Positions 53,801 through 61,298 of a DNA stretch of 64,000 bases are shown here, in pieces. The notes under the pieces are model-generated. The model did not search any database and was not told the origin of the DNA. It saw only the letters and a list, made by a program, of their open reading frames with translations. The position numbers and the translations under genes were made by a program. The stretch is from Plasmodium coatneyi (lineage: Eukaryota; Apicomplexa; Aconoidasida; Haemosporida; Plasmodiidae): positions 2,108,001-2,172,000 of the forward strand of contig NC_033564.1 in the NCBI RefSeq assembly GCF_001680005.1, given 5' to 3'. Numbering within the stretch: position 1 is the first letter of the stretch; every line of letters begins with the position of its first letter.

Positions 53801-55740
53801 TTCCTCGTTAGGAGTACATAGTCGTACAGTTTTGACTCCAATTTAGATCCTTTCTTTTCTTCATTGTAGATGGAATATTCCAAAATTTCTACGATTTTTT
53901 TCAGCTTGTTCATTCGTTTCTTGGTTGGGTTTTTTAAAAATTTCATGCTTCCTTCTTTCTTCGCGTCTGCCATTTTTCCCTCTTCCAACGGGTCGTCCAG
54001 CTCGATGGAGCACGAGCTGTCCAGGCTGATGTTGCTCGGGTTGCTGAGGTTGCTTGTATCACTGCCGTTACTCACGTTGCTGGTATTGCCCACATTGGTG
54101 ACATTTCCAAGTTTGCCTTTCCGGTGGGGGGCTCCACCCGTGGCATTCATTTGCGACTTGGCCCTCTCCTTCACCGGGTTCGCATACTTCGCATAAACGG
54201 TGCTGCTGCTCAGTTCGCTATTTTCCTGGTTGTCAAACAGGCCGGGTTTTCTACCTCTCCCCTTTGACTTCCTACCAATACTGGCCACGTCCTCCGCAGG
54301 GTGGCTGAACTTCTTCTTCACCTTTTCCTTGCTTGTGTTTGCGCTTCCCCTCATGTCTGAAAAGTTGTGCTTGCCGTAGATGTCATCTACCCCTTTTTTC
54401 GGATCGCCCAGATTCTTTTTAAATTCAATCACGCTTGGGTTCCCACGTTCGGCACCATTAGCAGCAGAAGTCTGGTTAGTACTCTGGTTCGTGCTAAATT
54501 GCGTACTCAAATTGTCCCTATCGTTCACACTGATATCTTCGCTGGTGCTTTTTTTTTTCTTCTTCCTTTTTAAGGGGACGAATTTCTTCCTGTTATTTTT
54601 GAGCATCGAGTCTTTGTTCGCCTCGCTCTTTTTCAAGCTGTTTCGCTTCGCCCTCAGGGAGCCACTTCTGGCATAGAACTCATTCCGCAGGTCATTCATC
54701 GCTGCGGCCACATCAGTGCTGTCATGGTTAATGCTGTTATTGCTGTTGTTGCTATTGTCCATATTTGCCTTATGGCCCCGTGGGTCCTTCCCATCACCAT
54801 TTTGGAAAACATTGTTGCTCAAAAACGCAAGGTTGATGTTACTACCAAGTTTAGCACTTCCCCCAGCGCTGTTCGAGTTGCTATTTTCTGCACCGGCGAG
54901 GTTGGGAATTGGGTGAGAGGCGTTTCCCCTGATATCCTTCGTATAGGGCTTATCAAAATGGTTTCCTTTTTTATTCGGATGGGCAATGGGGATGTGTTTT
55001 TCCTGCAGCTTTTTGCTCAAGTCCACCCCGTAGTTATATTCCTTATTTTCATACTTCTGATCGAAATTGGAAAAAACGTCCTTAAAATATTTGAACTTTT
55101 TTTTTTCATTTTTATCTTCCGTAAAAATATCATAATAGGAATATATGTTGGAGTAAATATCGTAATAATCGGAGTTGTAATTTTTTGGATTGACTTTATT
55201 TTTTGTACTGGATGTTTCTATTCCTTCGTAAAAGTTGTCATTTTTATGTGGGTTTTTTTCCTTCCCTTTTTTTTTCACGGAGAAATCGCTAATTTCGCTG
55301 CTGTTCGTCTCGTCGTCGTCAGCGTCGTCATCGCTTCCCTCATCGTCTTCATCTTCACTTTCCTCTTCTTCGTCTTCTTCCTCTGATAAGTCGTTCCCGT
55401 CGTCCTCCTCATCATCATCCTCATTATCGTCGGAATCTTCCTCGTCTTCGTCTTCGTCGTCATCCTCCTCTTCCACCTGCTGCTGCCGTTGTTTGCTTCT
55501 TCCTTTGCTACTTACACCGTAGGCTTTTCCATTCCGACTCGTGCTGGAGCTCTTGTCAGAATGCGTTCCGTCCAGTTTCTTACCGTAGCCATTATACTTC
55601 AAGTCGCTCATGAACTTGAAAACCTTCCCTCCGTTCGTCTGTCCGTAGGTGTTTTCCTTATAAGAATTATTCCTCCTCCCCAAATTGGGGTTCCCCGTTT
55701 GCCTCCCGACTTTGTTTAAATGGTTCTTTTTGGAGTTCAT
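47893..55740 (-). CDS. Giant TPR and J-domain (HSP40-like) protein, 2,615 aa
   Basis: Single exon from the ATG at 55740. Residues about 87-147 are an almost pure Asp/Glu/Ser run. A coiled coil lies at about 608-746. A helical folded region spans about 850-1150 and ends with an ankyrin-like turn (NGENKTPLDYLDNED, about 1118-1133). TPR helices follow at about 1150-1260 (YDVAFELYSEALEK, GKLYYNRARTLMHLNKW, NAFDTQIHAYENLLEYENAL). Immediately after comes a J domain at about 1275-1345 with the intact HPD in LSKKWHPDKL, the motif that stimulates Hsp70 ATPase. The TPR-J order resembles DNAJC7 or P58IPK, but those are about 500 residues; here the module is buried in a protein five times as long. The remaining 1,200 residues are Asn/Asp/Lys/Ser-rich and disordered, with one more coiled coil at about 1480-1590. 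No signal peptide or export motif is seen. Likely a cytosolic Hsp70 co-chaperone with a specialised client. Confidence 0.9.
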   Translation of the reverse strand: MNSKKNHLNKVGRQTGNPNLGRRNNSYKENTYGQTNGGKVFKFMSDLKYNGYGKKLDGTHSDKSSSTSRNGKAYGVSSKGRSKQRQQQVEEEDDDEDEDEEDSDDNEDDDEEDDGNDLSEEEDEEEESEDEDDEGSDDDADDDETNSSEISDFSVKKKGKEKNPHKNDNFYEGIETSSTKNKVNPKNYNSDYYDIYSNIYSYYDIFTEDKNEKKKFKYFKDVFSNFDQKYENKEYNYGVDLSKKLQEKHIPIAHPNKKGNHFDKPYTKDIRGNASHPIPNLAGAENSNSNSAGGSAKLGSNINLAFLSNNVFQNGDGKDPRGHKANMDNSNNSNNSINHDSTDVAAAMNDLRNEFYARSGSLRAKRNSLKKSEANKDSMLKNNRKKFVPLKRKKKKKSTSEDISVNDRDNLSTQFSTNQSTNQTSAANGAERGNPSVIEFKKNLGDPKKGVDDIYGKHNFSDMRGSANTSKEKVKKKFSHPAEDVASIGRKSKGRGRKPGLFDNQENSELSSSTVYAKYANPVKERAKSQMNATGGAPHRKGKLGNVTNVGNTSNVSNGSDTSNLSNPSNISLDSSCSIELDDPLEEGKMADAKKEGSMKFLKNPTKKRMNKLKKIVEILEYSIYNEEKKGSKLESKLYDYVLLTRNLKQEIANLEDLNNSNKSKMANYEKDITKLKEQNEEMKLTLSTFENELSSLINKFDKNFAKELIDTKTQNDVLKKEVEKLKMEIEKKNNEIKKMENWNDLSKKQSGENVVMPTGTGVVPSTVHASGISNASATNGPFGNVKMANGAVNSTNADTNGNRIPALSDKHELGGDSGGPPQEKNPKEPITTLYEFPFYYGTSEEIEPSVVDDLIVKMKTVRIVYEKNIERYDDETKATIYGCYISNFILENKDICNHRKVLKHLQEHCLVEAKMLNVHLSLRRERCDNVPIKELEKEVIRQLENPDSDKNKEKVPLINSIMLTLLFKNMHMYNLYRLFVTCLKCDNFRWIRLMKKSLFLKFFDLCLIDSNVKGSMNLPNVKEALLIHVPPEEVLPYQQENLHLDNSHQVQYHIKHPMFYCSNETLKRLISSMFLNFAKDPINPQSCDNIYHYVLQKKNFDLLKLLKLSGKNYNYIFSKNGENKTPLDYLDNEDIKIDLISGYILDIAGKGADNYKNAKYDVAFELYSEALEKQIKLSESVRMGKSMNENIGKLYYNRARTLMHLNKWIDVIENCNNCLKYIPKYINAFDTQIHAYENLLEYENALMTYKNMCMKCNIKPDDKEDKLKSQINATSFQILNVNRNCSVAEIKQAFSNLSKKWHPDKLGINSSPDIKKRHNNHFKRLFKAKQLLLNDAERLKEKKKKETNYVYPQIIEDVNNHLFGNNRTGSHNRQKKAATSSDSVNATSHQRDGNVANNSSNTNDSGSTPHKDHLTDNVGNTPVNNNAGTFNNSTTQGSTFSSEGKNNFYHTYKDDIDKFQEKLKNFNKGLNSETDSNKNANPFLNLFDGKLTNLNNEKVDENFYKKLKEEYEGLSDDEITNFKTKISNSINNLIQTELNLKREYQELCIKEKTNVIMNARLCILQEIQKALCVRLDKERKLKVLDSIIKGRSGEQSVNQGKTNESVDATEEEIPREGERDAADPQGEDGKEKDYVQKNSSKFAKGASEPEVNWEKSRRKSNADDNGDRFFEDAAFFQNAQNSKGDNGLASSDQKKQHPEGSDEHGGEGDHSMDVSDDGDDSGEQRANKRNGDQMEHAKNTQKEAEEDKMHEGAAKKFFHDDDREYFEDRQKNKNTPSGNSNDFTGGDNVDQRSMGKKKNADFKDNNLQWEEDETEKGDGKKNVKNKMATENDHEDFIFWDAKGNAHHEGKETSYIFEGSDIFQGKSQVKNDGNNIFDSVSANQPSQANQPFRHSNGLPGESNSMGEYEKSFTGDRLEENNFFFSSKGNKGKNSLNNAAGSFYDGNENDSFASKGKGDAAQQDVEGEDEVGSNSPMTNSQHFAKSMNERGPFDFPHVGNYDYELESRTGDGEAPNIASGNSANANSNKMNFPNEEDVYDYHRGRMKDMMGTPNGTPGNVKKVPQNGSNSSDSSEQSDGDEDIQHGVGMTTNNGMTNSAVPGSSSHYNNNFHVDRSTDNHSDDSYLRNDPYETTNQRHIHGVGKKHPPKKEADHNIDGEENDPVNYNSLKEEQFATMRFPGSNSYANKGVDQNMFNLLNMDANLAGSNSSANLNSTYAEKFVKKNLMYSNDAVDRERRRSSFKQQTGTKYASDGEEVGKGENFYGLYNDSIGGHSGGDHQVNNFDAPFFSQPANGRKNGDRNPTARRDSNNAEAFPPHLSSYEYEQEVESQQQTPIRMSQQGYKNAEGGTFYNSPNSDAHYANERYEENYQHEQGHNSYYAPDEDEDTPSGPNNDDEKNFFQTDINTNEGNTSHLYDNDMNSPFPEEEMDSKEDSFLYDDNNFPNSSSNFYANQLNKSYNYENIKVRNSLMHINENEEKNKNVKKIFSNDLTSISLDKEFNQKSKFSFNQKVDKQKVKNGKVPNEENNYIKLKKSSLDKGNPKVDASKAKPFVLSSGTTMGGTATPATAPVEGSLPKKIFKKNVNADDKHKTADQMKRGKGKTTDSGVTNGSRQNK
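55300..55480 (-). repeat. Acidic codon repeat in giant J-domain gene
   Basis: GAC/GAA/GAG tract on the minus strand, coding for residues about 87-147 as Asp/Glu with scattered Ser. The serine-rich plus-strand reading of the same bases is a shadow. Confidence 0.8.
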
Positions 55741-58499
55741 CTTCGGTTACGTTTATAGCGGTTTGTTCGTCTATCGGGGGAGGGGGTAGCTGATAACAGA
55801 TTGGCAATCGCTCAAATGGGTTGCGTCTTCTTCAATGCCTTGCACGTAGAGGCGCATATACTTCTTTATATATATAATTTACACTTTTTTACACAGCGCG
55901 CTTGGTGCATGTGAAGGCGCACCCCTCCGTGGGATTTGCCTGATCGCTGCACCTCTTGAATTTTTTGGAAGGAAAAAAAGATATCATTCTTAAATTAGCT
56001 GCATGCGCAGGCGTGATCGGCAAAAAAAAAACACATACAGATATATACACATAAAGACGTGTGCGCCCTTCTTGTAACTTCCTCGGTCAGCAGCCCTGTG
56101 CTTCTGACGGCACAGCTGGAAGTATGCACAGTTCGCTGCCCCAATTAAACGCGCATTTATGCCACTACGCTCAGGCAAACGTAACAGCTAGAGAAAAAGT
56201 GAACTATCCACTGGGGTATGTACTTACGTGTATGGGCGTACAGGTACGTATACCCATTCCCAATGAGTCGAAAAAATGGACCACTCAGGATTTAAAACTT
56301 TCCCCCTCCGTGGCACAGCAATTAATAACAGAAAGACATAAAATTGTACTCGCGCGGGGCAATTACGCAACGTATGAATCATAAGGCGTGCATGCAAAGT
56401 GTGTATACATGATACATGGACAATTCGCACTTGTGGAAAGCATAATCCGTCCTTCGCATGTATGTACCCATTTAAGTGAGTTTACAAGTGCGTAGTAACT
56501 TGCGGGCGCGCTTAAGTACATACGCGTATATAGTGATAATTACAAAAAAAAAAAAAAAAAAAAATTCAGTAATGTCGTGCACGCGTAAGGGGAGGGAGGA
56601 AGAAAGGCAGGTGGGAAATACTTGGAGGGAGGGGAAAAAAGTAAAGTATAAAAAAAGTGACAGGTACATAAAAAGTGGGAAAAAAATGCGTGGTTTATTT
56701 GGTTCTTCCTTACAATTGTAAAGATGGGAAAAAGAAAAAATTCATACTAAAGGGATAAAGTTGGAGTGCCCTCTGCGCATACGCACGTTCTTATTAAACG
56801 CCTCATTCGCATAGGAGTGCCGATCGGCATGTAAAGCAAATGGGCTGGAGGGCGTTTATATACCTGTGGGATATGCTGCCTGCGCGAAGAAACGCAAAGG
56901 ACATATAAGCCGTATTTCACACAAAAAAATGAGCACATAAATATGCCGCACGAAGCAGTGGTCTGTACACTGAAATTTCATATCAATCTTGTATGCTAAG
57001 ATTGCCTAATTTGCATTTGGGACTTGCCCTTTTTGATATTTTGGGAAAAAAAAATATTCGCAAAAGTTACCAAACTTGCCTTGCATGGGGGTTAAGGCAT
57101 TTTCACGAAAGTAATCATATAAAATCAAATTTTAAGTTAATATAAAACTTCCTGCGGTTGTATATTTAGTGGTGTTTTCCCTTCGGATGGCATGTCGGTA
57201 TGCTCGACGCGCTCGGTTTTGCCTTTACATGGTTATACCAAGCATTACGTTCGTGGGGACGCATACTTACATATTGTATGCATGCAAAAAAAAAAAAATT
57301 CTGGTATGCAGCGCTAAAATGTTAGCTGTAACGTGAATACTATACCTTATTCAATCCATTATCAAGTTTTAAATTTTCCCAATCGTTTTTTCTTCCCTTT
57401 TCGTATAGTTAAAATTGCATAATAACCGATTTTGAGAATTGCAAAAAAAAAAAAAAAAAAAAAAACGGGCTTCTCTATAAAGCAGGCATATTTGGACGAC
57501 CAAGCATGTTGCATATATATGGTACGCTCACTCCGTGGTGCGCATTTTTATGCAGTTTGCTTATTTTTCAAGTTGCTTGGCATATTCAAAAAAAAAGTAT
57601 GAAAGAACGCAGATAAAAAAATGCTTACATACGTCTGCAGCAGTATTACTTATATATGCATGCTACGTGCGTGCCTAAATGGCGCAGGCAGGGGCACATA
57701 CAACCGTATGCTTATTTCATTGTGGGCAATTTTTCCTCTTGAGAAACGAACTGGGCGAAAATATAACCTTGGTTGTTCTCTTACGAGCGTTTTTTGCAAT
57801 CCTGCTAATATGCTTACTTTGGGAAGAAGGTAAAAAATTCTTTCAGAGCGTAGGTTGCGTCGAGGCCACTTTCCCTGCCACAGCCAAACTTTCTCTCAGT
57901 TGACAAAATTGCACATGTATACATACGTACTGCTTACTTGTGTGCATAAGAAGGTATATAATTTAAATTAAAAAATATGGAATTTTTTTTTTCCTTTTTT
58001 CCACTCACTGTTCCGCTGCACTTTTACGCGAAAAGTTTATGTACACGAATAGGCATTCAGGGATGATTTAAATAGGCGGCGATGTGTCCTATGCATGTAC
58101 ATGCTTGCACGTGCGTGTCTGCTGTGCATGGGTGCATACATATTTGTTACTTATTCACACATTTGCGTGATGGGAATGGGTCAATGCGTCCATTCTTGTA
58201 TGCATTATTTCGCGCACCCTTCACATACTCGTGATGGCTTTACCTCCGTTGTCCACGGTGCAGGGCATTACAAAAAAAATGCTTCCTGCGTCACGCACGT
58301 AGGTGCATGTACATGATAAATATATATACGCGCACACGTGTGAGTCCCCCAGCGGGTAAACTTAACAAGCTTACAAGCACATAGTCCTTAACTTCTTCAC
58401 AGAGGAGTGACGCAAAATGGTTACAAATTATGTAGTTACATGTCCAGGCAGTTAAGCCTAACATTGTAGCACGATTGATATGGTCGTACGTTTCTGTCC
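55741..58499. other. Long intergenic region
   Basis: About 2.8 kb between the start of the giant J-domain gene and the end of the IST1 gene, both minus strand. It holds the J-domain gene promoter and the IST1 3' flank. Poly(A) near 56544-56563 and 57443-57464. An 86-codon ATG frame on plus at 56124-56384 (begins MHSSLPQLNAHL) is not homopolymer-driven and could be a small gene, but I see no family resemblance. The rest is AT-rich with TATA-like runs and shows no structure I can support. Confidence 0.4.
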
Positions 58500-59600
58500 T
58501 TATTGGGTCACCCTCCCCAAAAGTGTCCTACTCAATTTCTGTATTAACTGAGCCTCCATATCTTGGAATATTTTTTTCTTCTCCAGATCGTGAACGCTCT
58601 CCGCATGAGTAGAGTACGTGTGGACGATCCGAAGAATGTCGTTTTTTTGCACGGCATGTAGAGTGCCATCCTTTGGGGAGAACTTGCAACATTTGCAATG
58701 ACATGGATCTATCTGGTTATTTGTTGGTAACTCCATTTCGTGACAAAAGGTTTTATGCACCTGCGCTATTTCCTTATGGGAAAAGGTGTACTTGTTAATA
58801 ACGTCACACATATTTCTGTCCAGGAGGAGATAGTCTTCTTCAACCTTTTCGATAAAGTCCTTTCCAAAGTGGTTCATAAAATGAGTGCGTACATTTGATG
58901 TGTTGCTAATGCTTAATTTGTTTGCACAGTAGAGGATGTTCCTAATGCATTTTCTTAGCCTCTTTTTATTTTCACTCTTCTGATGATTTAGCCCAGCTAG
59001 GGAAGTTGACTCGTTACATAGTGCAATCAGCTTACTACATATGTGGCATATGTTTTCGTTTCGAAGCATCCGGCAGATGCTCTCGTGGGCAGCTTCCGTT
59101 TGTCCATTTCTGTGCGCGCGTGAGGGAAAAGGAAAAAAATTTTAACAGAAAATACAATAATGAACAGCTAGGTGTGCACGCCTGCGTGATGAAGTACACA
59201 GGGGGGAAGGTCAAATAAGAAAGGACGAATAAACATACGTACAAGTTATGTGGGAATAACTGTGGGTGTAGCACTATGTACGTGTGACACCATTATCTAG
59301 AAGTGCCCATGTGGACATGTATGCAGACCTTACAGGATGAAAAAGAGGATGTTCTTCTTTTGCACCATGGTTTCAGTCCTGCTTTTTATTTGGAGCAGGT
59401 TGACTGCGAGGTGGGGGGGGATGCGCATGTGTGGGTGACGGTGCTACATACTAAACGCAACGAACGCATGATCTACTTTGTAAACGTTGTTCGGTGGGAG
59501 AAACGCACCCGACTGAGCAACATTCGCTCGTCTTACCTCTCGCCTTAAATAAATTCAAAAAAATGCCAAACCTCTTTGAGTCCTCCTGCCCCATGGGCAT
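58500..59600 (-). CDS. IST1: IST1-domain protein (ESCRT-III-like, Vps4 regulator)
   Basis: Three exons: 59600-59537, 59403-59334 and 59109-58500, introns GTAAGA...CGCAG and GTAAGG...CACAG, phases 1 and 2 conserved; 247 residues from the first Met or 245 from the second. The fold follows IST1 throughout: FLNLFKARVNLLQIKSR as helix 1, KKNILFFILNGQTEAAHESI as the a1/a2 hairpin, CRMLRNENICHICSKLIALC as helix 2-3, then RNILYCANKL and the diagnostic HFMNHFGKDFIEKVEED. IST1 proteins bind the MIT domain of Vps4 and tune ESCRT-III disassembly during multivesicular body budding and abscission. The last 60 residues contain a Cys-rich patch (DPCHCKCCKF) not usual for IST1, and a final helix. The second Met gives MGQEDSKR, a good N-myristoylation signal. 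A protein of this type is shorter than animal IST1 and has no obvious C-terminal MIM1 motif. Confidence 0.8.
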
Positions 59601-61298
59601 CTTTACTACTCCTGCGCTCATCGTTTTGGTTGCGTTTTTTAGCGTAAGGGAACACCTCTTTTTTTTATATATTTTGTGTCCCTACTGAGATGATTGATGG
59701 AGGAAAAATATAATTGCAGCCGTTTTTGGTGTCACGTAAGTAGGGGAAAAATTATAAACTCAGGTTCATCCCATATTGGGGGGAAATGCATCACATAGAA
59801 AAAAAAAAAAAAAAAATTGGGAACAAGCGAAATAGGGACGAATGACAGAACTTCGAATAAAGGTTGTGTGAGACTTCCACAGGTGGCCAAATGGTTATGC
59901 CGGAAAAAAGGGAAACGGAGTTATTCCCCCCATGCAACGGATCCTAAGAGCACCCCATTTTTAATCCCAAATGTGAAAATCCCGAACGTCACGGAGTTGT
60001 GGAAAGGTGAACCGTTGTCGTGTGTCTTCACCTGGAGCATGCACCTTTAACTTGACATGTACCGCTAAGCAGCTGTTCACGAAACTGTCGCACATGTTTT
60101 ACGGAGATAAGTGGGAGGGGGGAAAATTAATCAGATCGGGTAATAACAGTTTGAATATCCTACTGTGTATTTTTTTTTTTTTTTTTGCCATTTTTCCGTC
60201 GATGCAACTTCGAAAAGATGCTAATGAATGCTCCCCCCATGGGGCGACCAAAGGTGTTGTTTGACGATTCTGTGGATGTTTTTATGAAAGGATTATTAAG
60301 TCTTATTCCACCGTGTTATTCTTTTTTTTTATAATTTTCGAGCCACGTAATGGTTATCCTCTATATGTCCAAGAATGTTGCCACGGTGGACATTTCGCGA
60401 CAGCATGGCCCTTTGCAGGTTAAGGAGAAAATGTGCATGCATGGACTTACGTAAGGAGAGTTCAAACGGGGGGAGGAGGACAGCCTCCTTCGTAAGCAGG
60501 TTTGCACATTCGCATGATTTTTTATGCTTCCCCCCTTGGCTATTTCCTCTTCCATTCGCGCACACTTCTTCACGCTTGTGGAAGCACTGTTCTTCTGGGC
60601 CCTGCGAAATGGGCCAACAGTATAGGAAGCGGATTTTCCCGCAAAAAAAAAAATTGTGACCGCCCTGCGATGTGGTACTCCTCCTTTTCGCGAGGAAATA
60701 TGTACAGGAAAAAAAAAAAAAAATTCCATTGTGCAGTTGAAAAAGCTCATGATGTTAAAATTCAGGAGCAGCTTTTTTCTTCTTCAAAAATATTTCACAC
60801 ATTTTTACTCCTTTTAAAGAATCATACGCACATATGCATAGAGTGATTTTTTTTTTCCATTTGGAAACATGCAATAGAAAATTAAGTATACATTTGCGAA
60901 GCTTTTTCACAATTCGTTTGGTCCCATGTGATAGGGGTACCATTTTGGGAAAAGAAAAAGAAACTATAGTGACGACGTTGGCTCTTCTTCTGATCCCTTT
61001 TCACCGCCATTCTGTCGCCTCCTTATCGTTTTGCTTTGCAAGCAATTTTCAACTTTATGTTGTTTTTAATTTTCTCCGTTCGTGGCTGCCTCCCACTTCT
61101 TTCCAACAGAATTGGTGTGACGTTCGACGGGGCTCGAGATCGAGGTTCACCCGTGTGTGGTACTTAGCCAAGCGGGGAGGGCGAAAATAACCCCCTCGAG
61201 AGGGCGCCTACACCTTTGCGTAGCCACAGAAAAAAAGATATTCTGCCCCCCGGGGTAGCGTTTTCCCCCCTTTGAACCCCATCCATATCGTTGCAACC
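59601..61298. other. Intergenic region with possible small spliced genes
   Basis: About 1.7 kb between outward-facing genes, longer than needed for two promoters. Exon-like plus segments: 59883-60006 (acceptor CACAG, reads VAKWLCRKKGKRSYSPHATD onwards, donor GTGAAC) and 60365-60450 (ATG start, reads MSKNVATVDISRQHGPLQVK onwards, donor GTAAGG). They do not join into one convincing gene. The second is described separately. Confidence 0.4.
60365..60720 (+). CDS. Possible small spliced gene
   Basis: A clean 28-codon start exon at 60365-60450 begins MSKNVATVDISRQHGPLQVK and stops at a GTAAGG donor. The nearest pyrimidine-rich acceptor with the right phase is at 60584, giving a second exon that reads TVLLGPAKWANSIGSGFSRK and then runs through poly(A)-coded lysines. 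An acceptor at 60499 is also in phase but makes a 49-bp intron. The end of the gene is not determined. No family is recognised; the coordinates of the 3' end are approximate. Confidence 0.3.

Noticed and set aside
55235..55522. Plus-strand Ser-rich ORF
   Set aside because: Antisense shadow of the acidic N-terminal region of the giant J-domain gene.
56124..56384. 86-codon plus-strand ORF
   Set aside because: No family resemblance, no splice support, and the minus strand is equally open over part of it; kept only as a remark in the intergenic entry.
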